A DNA stretch of 64,000 bases from Streptomyces nodosus (GTDB lineage: Bacteria; Actinomycetota; Actinomycetes; Streptomycetales; Streptomycetaceae): positions 2,196,501 to 2,260,500 of the forward strand of contig NZ_CP023747.1 of the NCBI RefSeq assembly GCF_008704995.1. The letters are read 5' to 3'. The notes beneath the pieces were generated by a model, which had not been told where the DNA came from, ran no database searches, and saw only the letters and a list, made by a program, of their open reading frames with translations. The position numbers and the translations under genes were made by a program. Below, in pieces: positions 49,716-57,691 of the stretch (its first letter is position 1; every line of letters begins with the position of its first letter).

Positions 49716-50207
49716 ATGCAGGGCGACCCGGAGGTCATCGAATTCCTCAACGAGCAGCTCACCGGCGAGCTGACCGCGATCAACCAGTACTTCCTGCACG
49801 CGAAGATGCAGGAGCACCGGGGCTGGTACAAGCTCGCCGAGTACACCCGGCGCGAGTCCTTCGACGAGATGCGGCACGCCGAGGTCCTCACCGACCGCAT
49901 CCTCCTGCTGGAGGGACTGCCGAACTACCAGCGGCTCTTCCATGTGCGGGTGGGACAGAGCCTCAAGGAGATGTTCGAGTCCGACCGGCAGATCGAGGTG
50001 GAGGCGATCGACCGGCTCAGGCGCGGCATCCGGATCATGCGGGAGAAGGGCGACATCACGTCCGCGAACATCTTCGAGCGGATCCTGGAGGACGAGGAGC
50101 ACCACATCGACTATCTGGACACCCAGCTGGAACTGGTGGACAAGCTCGGCGAGGCGCTCTACATCGCCCAGTTCATCGAGCAGCCGGACGACTCGGACTC
50201 GGCCTGA
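49716..50207 (+). CDS. bfr: Bacterioferritin
   Basis: Haem-containing iron-storage protein that forms a 24-mer. The protein has 163 residues. All ferroxidase ligands are in place: Glu18, Glu51, His54, Glu94, Glu127 and His130, and Met52 is the haem ligand. The ATG follows GGAAGGAG. Convergent with its partner ferredoxin Bfd, six bases away. No iron box is seen in front of bfr itself, in contrast to bfd. Confidence 0.97.
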   Translation: MQGDPEVIEFLNEQLTGELTAINQYFLHAKMQEHRGWYKLAEYTRRESFDEMRHAEVLTDRILLLEGLPNYQRLFHVRVGQSLKEMFESDRQIEVEAIDRLRRGIRIMREKGDITSANIFERILEDEEHHIDYLDTQLELVDKLGEALYIAQFIEQPDDSDSA

Positions 50208-50213
50208 ACGGGC

Positions 50214-50471
50214 TCAGGCGGCCTCGTCCAGACCTCGCGCCTGCGGGCCCTGCCGGCCAACCAGCTCGGCGAGCACCGGCTCTCCCGGACCGGACGGGGT
50301 GTGGCGGGGGCACGCCCCACGGCCGAGCAGCGCCTGGATCCGCCGCACACAGGAGCCGCAGTCCGTGCCCGCCTTGCAGGCCGACGCGATCTGCCGGGGG
50401 GTGCGGGCGCCGTTCTCCGCATGCTGCTGGACCTGCTGCTCCGTGACACCGAAGCAACTGCAGACGTACAT
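50214..50471 (-). CDS. bfd: Bacterioferritin-associated ferredoxin Bfd
   Basis: Small [2Fe-2S] protein that reduces bacterioferritin haem and releases stored iron when iron is scarce. The protein has 85 residues with ligands Cys4, Cys6, Cys38 and Cys41 (CxC-x31-CxxC), then a flexible Pro/Gly tail. ATG 50471 sits eight bases after GGGAGG. An iron-box operator about 50 bases upstream predicts derepression under iron limitation, opposite to bfr. Confidence 0.92.
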   Translation of the reverse strand: MYVCSCFGVTEQQVQQHAENGARTPRQIASACKAGTDCGSCVRRIQALLGRGACPRHTPSGPGEPVLAELVGRQGPQARGLDEAA

Positions 50472-50520
50472 GCGGTTCACCTCCCGGCGGGATTCCTGGC
50501 CACAGCCTTCCGATGATCGG

Positions 50521-50539
50521 TAAGGCAAACCTAACCTTA
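50521..50539 (-). promoter_or_regulatory. IdeR/DmdR1-type iron box
   Basis: On the minus strand, TAAGGTTAGGTTTGCCTTA matches the 19-base IdeR/DtxR consensus (TTAGGTTAGGCTAACCTAA) at 14 positions and lies 50 bases ahead of bfd. Its AT content stands out from the surrounding GC-rich DNA. Confidence 0.8.
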
Positions 50540-50569
50540 CCTTCCCGCGGGAACCCGTGGAAGCGGGAC

Positions 50570-50599
50570 GGGGCGCGGATCGTATGTGATCCGCGCCCC
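50570..50599 (-). terminator. Terminator of the DAHP synthase gene
   Basis: GGGGCGCGGAT pairs with ATCCGCGCCCC (11 bp, eight-base loop), 36 bases past the stop codon. Confidence 0.75.
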
Positions 50600-50634
50600 A
50601 TTCCGGCTTGCTGCGTCTGCGACCGCCTCGGCGG

Positions 50635-51990
50635 CTACTGGTCCCGGTACATCTCGGCGACCAGGAAGGCCAGGTCCAGGGACTGGCTGCGGTTCAGGCG
50701 CGGGTCGCACGCCGTCTCATAGCGCTGGTGCAGATCGTCGACGAAGATCTCGTCGCCGCCGCCCACGCACTCGGTGACATCGTCGCCGGTCAGCTCCACA
50801 TGGATACCGCCCGGGTGGGTGCCCAGCGCCTTGTGGACCTCGAAGAAGCCCTTGACCTCGTCGAGCACGTCGTCGAAGCGGCGGGTCTTGTGGCCGGAGG
50901 CCGCCTCGAAGGTGTTGCCGTGCATCGGGTCGGTCACCCAGGCCACCACCGCACCCGACGCCGTGACCTTCTCGACCAGCTCGGGGAGCCGGTCGCGGAT
51001 CTTGTCGGCGCCCATCCGGACGATGAAGGTCAGCCGGCCGGGATCACGCTCCGGGTCGAGCCGCTCGATGTACTGCAGCGCCTCCGCGGCCGTGGTGGTC
51101 GGGCCGAGCTTGATGCCGATCGGGTTGCTGATCCGGGAGGCGAACTCGATGTGCGCGCCGTCCATCTGACGGGTGCGCTCGCCGATCCACACCATGTGCC
51201 CGGAGACGTCGTACAGCCGGCCGGTGCGCGAGTCGACCCGGGTCAGCGCCGACTCGTAGTCGAGCAGCAGCGCCTCGTGCGAGGAGAAGAACTCGACGGT
51301 CTTGAACTCCTCCGGGTCGGTCCCGCAGGCACGCATGAAGTTCAGCGCGTTGTCGATCTCCCGGGCCAGCTGCTCGTAGCGCTGCCCGGACGGCGAGGAC
51401 CGCACGAAGTCCTGGTTCCAGGCGTGCACCTGGCGCAGGTCGGCGTAGCCGCCGGTGGTGAAGGCGCGCACCAGGTTGAGCGTGGAGGAGGACGCGTGGT
51501 ACATCCGCTTCAGCCGCTCGGGGTCGGGGATCCGCTCCGCCTCGGTGAACGCGAAGCCGTTGACCGAGTCGCCCCGGTAGACCGGCAGGGTCACACCGTC
51601 GCGGGTCTCCATGGGCTTGGAGCGCGGCTTGGAGTACTGGCCGGCGATACGACCGACCTTCACCACGGGCACCGAGGCCGCGTAGGTGAGCACGGCGCCC
51701 ATCTGGAGCAGGGTCTTGAGCTTGGCGCGAATCTGATCCGCGCCGACGGCGTCGAAGGACTCCGCGCAGTCGCCGCCCTGGAGCAGGAACGCCTCGCCCC
51801 TGGCGACGGCTCCCATCCGGGCGCGCAGCTGGTCGCACTCGCCCGCGAAGACGAGCGGCGGATACGACTGGAGCTCCGCGATCACTGCGCGCAGAGCCTC
51901 GGGGTCGGGGTACTCGGGCTGCTGCGCCGCGGGCAGGTCTCGCCAGGTCGCCTTGGCGGCGACGGCTTGGGAATCAGCGTTCACGGTCAC
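50635..51990 (-). CDS. Class II 3-deoxy-D-arabino-heptulosonate 7-phosphate synthase
   Basis: First enzyme of the shikimate pathway, condensing PEP and erythrose 4-phosphate. The protein has 451 residues of the plant/actinobacterial type II family, unrelated in length to E. coli AroFGH. Motifs seen are FLLQGGDCAESF (about 68-79), WIGERTRQMDGAHIEF, GIKLGPTTT and the metal-binding WVTDPMHGNT near residue 350. GTG 51990 is chosen because TAGTGT (51998-52003) lies seven bases upstream; GTG 51984 is the alternative. It is divergent from the trp leader, so chorismate supply and anthranilate formation share a control region. Confidence 0.95.
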   Translation of the reverse strand: MTVNADSQAVAAKATWRDLPAAQQPEYPDPEALRAVIAELQSYPPLVFAGECDQLRARMGAVARGEAFLLQGGDCAESFDAVGADQIRAKLKTLLQMGAVLTYAASVPVVKVGRIAGQYSKPRSKPMETRDGVTLPVYRGDSVNGFAFTEAERIPDPERLKRMYHASSSTLNLVRAFTTGGYADLRQVHAWNQDFVRSSPSGQRYEQLAREIDNALNFMRACGTDPEEFKTVEFFSSHEALLLDYESALTRVDSRTGRLYDVSGHMVWIGERTRQMDGAHIEFASRISNPIGIKLGPTTTAAEALQYIERLDPERDPGRLTFIVRMGADKIRDRLPELVEKVTASGAVVAWVTDPMHGNTFEAASGHKTRRFDDVLDEVKGFFEVHKALGTHPGGIHVELTGDDVTECVGGGDEIFVDDLHQRYETACDPRLNRSQSLDLAFLVAEMYRDQ

Positions 51991-51997
51991 GTGGTCA

Positions 51998-52003
51998 ACA
52001 CTA
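51998..52003 (-). promoter_or_regulatory. -10 element for leaderless DAHP synthase mRNA
   Basis: TAGTGT on the minus strand, seven bases, then GTG. No -35 or ribosome site is apparent. Confidence 0.55.
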
Positions 52004-52236
52004 CGGGGTCGGGTCGAGTGATCCGCCGCATTGCCCGACTGCTGAGACGAGCCGTGGGCCGGGACGCGCCGCGCCCACGGCGGATCCCGCGGCCGTGGGG
52101 AGCCCCTGCGCCCGTCCGGAGCGGCGTCCTGCGCCCGGTGCCGTCCCCGCGCGGGCCGGGAGCGGGTGTCTCGCCATCCGGGACGGGCGTCCAGGCGCAC
52201 GGGCGTGGGCCGCTGCACGGTCCGGCCGGTGTCCGG

Positions 52237-52242
52237 TAGGGT
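52237..52242 (+). promoter_or_regulatory. -10 element of the trp leader transcript
   Basis: TAGGGT followed by seven bases and the ATG of the leader peptide, so the regulatory peptide itself appears to be translated from a leaderless mRNA. Confidence 0.6.
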
Positions 52243-52249
52243 GCCGCCC

Positions 52250-52312
52250 ATGTTCGCGCACTCGACCCAGAACCAGAACTGGTGGTGGACCGCTCATCCG
52301 GCGGCCCACTGA
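52250..52312 (+). CDS. trpL: Tryptophan leader peptide (attenuator peptide)
   Basis: An ATG-to-TGA frame of 20 codons whose 11th to 13th codons are three consecutive TGG (52280-52288). It lies 94 bases before the anthranilate synthase start. Stalling at these Trp codons would report low charged tRNA-Trp. Its far end (GGCGGCC, 52300-52306) can pair with GGCCGCC (52338-52344) to block the terminator. No ribosome site precedes it; a -10 hexamer seven bases upstream indicates leaderless initiation. It is too short for ordinary gene finding. Confidence 0.9.
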   Translation: MFAHSTQNQNWWWTAHPAAH

Positions 52313-52333
52313 CTGCGCGTACGCATCACTTCG

Positions 52334-52360
52334 CGAAGGCCGCCCGAGGGGCGGCCTTCG
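52334..52360 (+). terminator. Trp attenuator terminator
   Basis: CGAAGGCCGCC (52334-52344) pairs with GGCGGCCTTCG (52350-52360), extendable by one pair in the loop, and GCGTTCTCGT follows. Its 5' arm competes with the end of the leader-peptide frame for pairing, as in enteric trp attenuation. Confidence 0.85.
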
Positions 52361-52406
52361 GCGTTCTCGTGACCGGCCGTTCCTCCGCAGAGAAGGAACC
52401 CGTCGT

Positions 52407-54350
52407 ATGAATCTGCTCGCCCTGCTGGACGATCCCCGCCCGTTCGCCCTGCTCCGCCGCCGTACTCCCGGGCGGGACCAGGACACCGTCGAGGTGCTGA
52501 TCGGCCCGGTCCACCCCTGTGAACGTCTCGCCGACCTCCCCGACGAGGGGCTGGCCCTGGTGCCGTACCGCCAGATCCGTGAGCGTGGTTTCGACGTCCG
52601 CGACGACGGCACACCGCTGCTGGCCCTGCGGCCCGAGGAGTCGTACGAGCTTCCCCTCGAGCAGGCCCTGGCGCAGCTGCCACGGCATGACGTCCGGGTC
52701 GAGGACGGCGGCTTCGACGTCACCGACGAGGAGTACGCCGGGATCGTCGGCCGGGTGCTGCGCGAGGAGATCGGGCGGGGCGAAGGCGCGAACTTCGTGA
52801 TCCGGCGCACCTATGAGGGCATGATCCCGGGCTTCGGCCGGGCCGACGCCCTGGCGCTGTTCCGGCGGCTGCTGTTCGGGGAGCGGGGCGCCTACTGGAC
52901 CTTCCTCGTGCACACCGGAACCGGACGGACCCTGGTGGGGGCCAGCCCCGAGGTGCATGTACGGATGTCCGGCGGTAGGGGCGGGCGCGAGGCGCTCCCG
53001 GCCGAGGGCGGTGACGGGCGAGGGGCGGGCACCGTCGTGATGAATCCGATCAGCGGGACGTACCGCTATCCCTCCGGCGGCCCCACCCCCGAGGACCTGC
53101 TCGCCTTCCTCGCCGACGCCAAGGAGACCGAGGAGCTCTCGATGGTGGTCGACGAGGAGCTCAAGATGATGTGCACGGTCGGTGACATGGGCGGGGTGGT
53201 GATCGGGCCGCGACTGAAGGAGATGGCCCATCTCGCCCACACCGAGTACGAGTTGCGCGGCCGGTCCACGCTGGATGTGCGCGAGGTGCTGAGGCGGACC
53301 ATGTTCGCGGCGACCGTCACCGGCTCACCGGTGCAGAACGCCTGCCGGGTGATCGAACGGCACGAGTCCGGCGGACGCGGCTACTACGCGGGGGCGCTCG
53401 CGCTGCTCGGGCGGGACGCGGGAGGCGCTCAGACCCTCGACTCCCCCATCCTCATCCGCACCGCCGACATCGACGCGGACGGGCGGCTGCGGGTACCGGT
53501 CGGCGCCACCCTGGTGCGCGGCTCGGACCCTGCGGGCGAGGTCGCGGAGACCCATGCCAAGGCGGCCGGGGTGCTCGCGGCGCTGGGGGTGCGTCCGGCA
53601 CGGCCGCGCGAGGAGCGGGAACGGCCGGTTCTCGCGGACGACCCGCGGGTGCGGGCGGCGCTGGACGGGCGGCGGGAGAAACTCGCGCCGTTCTGGCTGC
53701 GGATGCAGGAGCGGGCCGGCGACCTCACCGGGCATGCCTTGGTGGTCGACGGCGAGGACACCTTCACCGCGATGCTGGCGCATGTGCTGCGGTCCACGGG
53801 TCTGGAGGTGACGGTGCGCCGCTATGACGAGCCGGGGCTTCGGGAGGCGGTGACGGCCCATGAGGGGCCGGTGGTCCTCGGGCCAGGACCGGGCGATCCC
53901 TCGGAGCTGAAGGACCCCAGGGTGCGGCTGCTGCGGGAGCTGACGGCCGAGCTCCTCCGGGGCCACCGGCACGGGGTGCTGGGCGTCTGTCTGGGCCATG
54001 AGCTGATCGCGGCCGAACTGGGTCTGGACATCGTGCGCAAGGAGGTGCCCCACCAGGGCGCGCAGAGCGAGATCGATCTGTTCGGGCGGCGGGAGACCGT
54101 CGGCTTCTACAACAGCTTCGTGGCGCGCTGCGACGACGAAACGACGACCGGACTGGCCGCCCGGGGCGTCGAGGTCTGCCGCGCCGGCAACGGGGAGGTG
54201 CACGCGCTGCGCGGACCGGGGTTCGCGGGCGTCCAGTTCCACCCGGAGTCGGTGCTGTCGGTGGGCGGCGCCGCAGTCGTACGGGAACTGCTCGGCCGGC
54301 TCACCGCGGTGGGCACCGACCCGGTCGCGGAGCAGCAGTCGGTCTCCTAG
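52407..54350 (+). CDS. trpE: Anthranilate synthase, fused TrpE-TrpG
   Basis: Converts chorismate and glutamine to anthranilate. The protein has 647 residues: a chorismate-binding component I domain (about 1-410) with NPISGTYRYPSGG, GSPVQNACRVIE and GRGYYAGAL, then a glutamine amidotransferase domain (about 445-640) with nucleophile Cys528 in GVCLGHE and His612/Glu614 in QFHPES. Fused forms are known from Streptomyces venezuelae, azospirilla and rhizobia, and from phenazine PhzE. The ATG at 52407 follows GAGAAGGA. The trp attenuator upstream argues that it feeds tryptophan synthesis, or an anthranilate-derived product under tryptophan control. Confidence 0.92.
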   Translation: MNLLALLDDPRPFALLRRRTPGRDQDTVEVLIGPVHPCERLADLPDEGLALVPYRQIRERGFDVRDDGTPLLALRPEESYELPLEQALAQLPRHDVRVEDGGFDVTDEEYAGIVGRVLREEIGRGEGANFVIRRTYEGMIPGFGRADALALFRRLLFGERGAYWTFLVHTGTGRTLVGASPEVHVRMSGGRGGREALPAEGGDGRGAGTVVMNPISGTYRYPSGGPTPEDLLAFLADAKETEELSMVVDEELKMMCTVGDMGGVVIGPRLKEMAHLAHTEYELRGRSTLDVREVLRRTMFAATVTGSPVQNACRVIERHESGGRGYYAGALALLGRDAGGAQTLDSPILIRTADIDADGRLRVPVGATLVRGSDPAGEVAETHAKAAGVLAALGVRPARPREERERPVLADDPRVRAALDGRREKLAPFWLRMQERAGDLTGHALVVDGEDTFTAMLAHVLRSTGLEVTVRRYDEPGLREAVTAHEGPVVLGPGPGDPSELKDPRVRLLRELTAELLRGHRHGVLGVCLGHELIAAELGLDIVRKEVPHQGAQSEIDLFGRRETVGFYNSFVARCDDETTTGLAARGVEVCRAGNGEVHALRGPGFAGVQFHPESVLSVGGAAVVRELLGRLTAVGTDPVAEQQSVS

Positions 54351-54370
54351 AACCGACGTGCGGGTGCATA

Positions 54371-54407
54371 CCTGGGGGCGCGCGCAGGACCGGTGCGCGC
54401 CCCCAGG
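54371..54407. terminator. Bidirectional terminator between trpE(G) and pfkA
   Basis: CCTGGGGGCGCGC pairs with GCGCGCCCCCAGG (13 bp, 11-base loop), centred between two convergent genes. Confidence 0.75.
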
Positions 54408-54468
54408 GCAAGGCCGTTCGGGAAGCACTCGGGAGGAACGGGAGCCGGGCCGGAACGCCGGGCCGGGG

Positions 54469-55497
54469 TCAGCCGAAGAACACGCCGACCTCGTCGTAGA
54501 GCGCGGGGTCGACCGTCTTCAGCCTGGCCGTGGCCTCCGCGATCGGGACCCGGACGACATCGGTGCCGCGCAGGGCGACCATCTTACCGAAGTCGCCGTC
54601 GCGGACCGCCTCGATGGCGTGCAGACCGAAGCGGGTGGCGAGCCAGCGGTCGAAGGCGCTGGGCGTGCCGCCGCGCTGGACATGGCCGAGGACCGTCGTC
54701 CGGGCCTCCTTGCCGGTCCGCCTCTCGATCTCCTTCGCCAGCCACTCGCCGACGCCCGAGAGGCGGACATGCCCGAACGAGTCGAGCGACCCGTCCTTGA
54801 GCACCATGTCGCCGTCCCTGGGCATCGCGCCCTCGGCCACCACCACGATCGGCGCGTACGACGCCTTGAAACGGGACGTCACCCATGCGCAGACCCGGTC
54901 CACCTCGAAGCGCTGCTCGGGGATGAGGATGACATTGGCCCCGCCGGCCAGGCCCGCATGGAGGGCGATCCAGCCCGCGTGCCGGCCCATCACCTCGACG
55001 ACCAGCACCCGCATGTGCGACTCCGCCGTGGTGTGCAGGCGGTCGATCGCCTCGGTCGCGATGTTGACGGCGGTGTCGAAGCCGAAGGTGTAGTCCGTGG
55101 CGGAGAGGTCGTTGTCGATGGTCTTGGGCACCCCCACGACCCGGACGCCGTACTCGTCGGCGAGACGGGCCGCGACCCCGAGGGTGTCCTCGCCGCCGAT
55201 CGCGATCAGCGCGTCGACCTCCTCCTTGGCGAGATTCTCCTTGATGCGCCGGATGCCGTTCTCCTGCTTGAGCGGATTGGTGCGCGAGGAGCCGAGGATC
55301 GTGCCGCCGCGCGGCAGGATGCCACGGACGGCGGGGATGTCGAGCTGGACGGTGTCGCCTTCGAGGGGGCCCCGCCAGCCGTCCCGGAAACCGACGAAGT
55401 CATAGCCGTACTCCTGCACGCCCTTGCGTACGACGCCCCGGATGACGGCGTTGAGCCCGGGGCAGTCACCGCCTCCGGTCAATACTCCGACCCGCAT
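54469..55497 (-). CDS. pfkA: 6-phosphofructokinase
   Basis: Phosphorylates fructose 6-phosphate in glycolysis. The protein has 342 residues. The nucleotide region reads GGGDCPG (8-14) and GGEDT (101-105) in place of the GGDGS of classical ATP enzymes, placing it in the actinobacterial mixed-substrate group; catalytic PKTIDND is at 124-130. S. coelicolor carries three pfk paralogues, and this locus matches the one near glkA. Whether ATP or PPi is used cannot be decided by eye. ATG 55497 follows AAGGGA. Confidence 0.94.
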   Translation of the reverse strand: MRVGVLTGGGDCPGLNAVIRGVVRKGVQEYGYDFVGFRDGWRGPLEGDTVQLDIPAVRGILPRGGTILGSSRTNPLKQENGIRRIKENLAKEEVDALIAIGGEDTLGVAARLADEYGVRVVGVPKTIDNDLSATDYTFGFDTAVNIATEAIDRLHTTAESHMRVLVVEVMGRHAGWIALHAGLAGGANVILIPEQRFEVDRVCAWVTSRFKASYAPIVVVAEGAMPRDGDMVLKDGSLDSFGHVRLSGVGEWLAKEIERRTGKEARTTVLGHVQRGGTPSAFDRWLATRFGLHAIEAVRDGDFGKMVALRGTDVVRVPIAEATARLKTVDPALYDEVGVFFG

Positions 55498-55665
55498 GGA
55501 AATGTCCCTTCGCCGCGGTTGCCTGATGCGGGTCACGCTAATGGTGACCCACGTCACTTCGGCATGCCACGACAGGTCAATTCCGGTGAAATGCCGGGTA
55601 GTTGATCACCGCGAATCCACTCGAAAGTGTGAAGTCGCCGGTCGGGCCCACTCCGCCACCCCGTC

Positions 55666-56358
55666 CTACTCCCCGTCGAGTCCCCGCTCGATCGCGTACC
55701 GCACCAGTTCCACCCTGTTGTGCAGCTGGAGCTTGCCCAGGGTGTTCTGGACGTGGTTCTGCACGGTGCGGTGCGAGATGACCAGGCGTTCGGCGATCTG
55801 CTTGTAGCTCAGGCCCTTGGCGACCAGCCTCAGCACCTCGGTCTCACGGTCGGTCAGTCGGGGCGCGTCCGGCTCGCCGGTGCCCGCGGCGGGGGCGGGT
55901 TCGGAGGCCAGCCGGCGGTACTCGCCGAGGACCAGGCCCGCGAGACCGGGGGTGAACACCGGGTCGCCGGCCGCCGTGCGGCGCACCGCGTCGACCAGTT
56001 CCCCGGTGGAGGCCGACTTCAGCAGATACCCCGTGGCGCCCGACTTCACCGCCTCCAGCACATCCGCGTGCTCTCCGCTCGCGGACAGCACCAGCACCCG
56101 CAGCGACGGGTCGGCGCCGACGAGCTCCCTGCAGACCCGCACGCCCGGCTTCAGGGGCAGGTTCAGGTCCAGGACGAGGACGTCCGGTGCGGCGGCCCGG
56201 GCGCGGCGCACCGCCTGCTCGCCGTCGCCCGCGGTGGCGACCACCGCGAAACCGGACTCGGTCAGATCGCGTGCGACGGCGTCCCGCCACATGGGATGGT
56301 CGTCGACGACCATCACCTTGATCGGGTCCTGCCGCCCCTCGATCGGGTCCGCCGTCAT
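55666..56358 (-). CDS. NarL/LuxR-type response regulator
   Basis: Two-component transcription factor of 230 residues. The receiver domain (about 13-130) has acidic pocket Asp19-Asp20 and phospho-acceptor Asp64 in LVLDLN; the C-terminal LuxR helix-turn-helix is LTDRETEVLRLVAKGLSYKQIA from about residue 168. The ATG overlaps the kinase stop by four bases, so the pair is translated together. No target can be named. Confidence 0.92.
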   Translation of the reverse strand: MTADPIEGRQDPIKVMVVDDHPMWRDAVARDLTESGFAVVATAGDGEQAVRRARAAAPDVLVLDLNLPLKPGVRVCRELVGADPSLRVLVLSASGEHADVLEAVKSGATGYLLKSASTGELVDAVRRTAAGDPVFTPGLAGLVLGEYRRLASEPAPAAGTGEPDAPRLTDRETEVLRLVAKGLSYKQIAERLVISHRTVQNHVQNTLGKLQLHNRVELVRYAIERGLDGE

Positions 56359-57599
56359 CGTCTCTCCGCCTTCCCCCGTGAGGGCCTCGGGGCCTTCGGG
56401 CCCTTCCCCTCGTTCGGAATCTTCAGTTCCACTTCCGTGCCCTGGCCCGGCACCGAGATCAGCTCAGCGGTGCCGCCGATGTCCCGCAGCCGGCCGCGGA
56501 TCGACTGGGCCACCCCCAGCCGGCCCTCGCTCTCGGCCTGGGCGAGCCGCCCCTCCGGGATGCCGGGTCCGTCGTCCCGCACGGTCACCAGGATCCCGTC
56601 CGGTTCGTCCTCGACCAGGATCCACGCGCTCGCCCCGTCCCCCGCGTGCCTGCGCACATTGTCCAGGGCGGCGCCGACGGCGGCGGCCAGTTCGCGCGCC
56701 ACGGCCGGGGCGAGCGGCACCGGGGAGCCGGGCCCGGAGAGGGTGACCCGGGCACCGGCGTACGGGGCGAGCAGCACACACAGGTCGAGGGGCCCCTCCT
56801 CGGCGTACGGTTCCTCGGCCGCGCGGACCACCGCGCCGAGCGCCGCGTCCTCCGGGACCCGTGCCGGGGGCGGGGTGCCGCCGGAGACCAGGGTGCGCAG
56901 GGCGACCTCCTGCTCCCCGGCCAGCCGGCCCAGTTCGGCCGCCTCGCCGCCGAGGGCGGATCCGCGCCGCTGCACCATGGCGAGCACCTGGAGCACACCG
57001 TCGTGGATGTCCCGGGCCAGCCGCTCCCGTTCGCGGGTGGCGGCCTCGATCTCCAGGGCGCGGGCGAGGGTGCGTTCGGAGGCGCGGGCGACCTCGACGA
57101 CATAACCGATCGCGATGGCGGCGACCCAGACCAGCACCACGTTGTGGACGGTGTCGCGGGTCGGTACGCCGCGTTCGACCAGGTTGGCCAGGGCGACCGC
57201 GGAGGAGGCGAAGGCCGCCCAGCGCCAGCCGCCCTTGACCGCGAAGGCGAGGACGGACCCGGCGGTCCAGATCGACGGCAGGGTCGGGCCGCCCGAGAGG
57301 ATCCGCTCGTGGGAGTCGGCGAGGGGGGTGAGCAGAATGCCCGTGAGCGCGACGAGGAGGTCGACCGCCAGGAACGGCCGGGTGCAGCGCGCGGCGTTCG
57401 CGACCCTGGGGAGCGTGGCCAGGGTCCACACGCTCAGCACGACGTAGTACGCGATCGCCACGCCGGGCCGGTCGAAGGCCTCGTAGGCGGTGGCGAAGAG
57501 CCCGATCGCATACAGCAGCGTCAGTACGCGGTACGCGGTGAGCGCACGCCACAACGGCTGCTCCACCGACATCCTGATGACTCGCTCGCGCCTGACCAT
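56355..57599 (-). CDS. Sensor histidine kinase (HisKA_3/NarX-like)
   Basis: Partner of the response regulator, 414 residues from ATG 57599 (a GTG at 57608 is possible). The N-terminal half has five or six transmembrane helices, like MacS-type kinases of actinobacteria, with no obvious extracellular domain. The phospho-acceptor lies in RERLARDIHDGVLQVL (His199), and the HATPase domain contains DNVRRHA and VRDDGPGIPEGRL. The signal is unknown. Confidence 0.9.
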   Translation of the reverse strand: MVRRERVIRMSVEQPLWRALTAYRVLTLLYAIGLFATAYEAFDRPGVAIAYYVVLSVWTLATLPRVANAARCTRPFLAVDLLVALTGILLTPLADSHERILSGGPTLPSIWTAGSVLAFAVKGGWRWAAFASSAVALANLVERGVPTRDTVHNVVLVWVAAIAIGYVVEVARASERTLARALEIEAATRERERLARDIHDGVLQVLAMVQRRGSALGGEAAELGRLAGEQEVALRTLVSGGTPPPARVPEDAALGAVVRAAEEPYAEEGPLDLCVLLAPYAGARVTLSGPGSPVPLAPAVARELAAAVGAALDNVRRHAGDGASAWILVEDEPDGILVTVRDDGPGIPEGRLAQAESEGRLGVAQSIRGRLRDIGGTAELISVPGQGTEVELKIPNEGKGPKAPRPSRGKAERR

Positions 57600-57691
57600 G
57601 TCCCCCACCCCGGTCGGACGGAAGGCGTCCTGGGTCCTGGGCGGTCCGGGAAGTCCCCCGGGAACCCGGCCCCCGTTCCCTCCCCGTCCCG

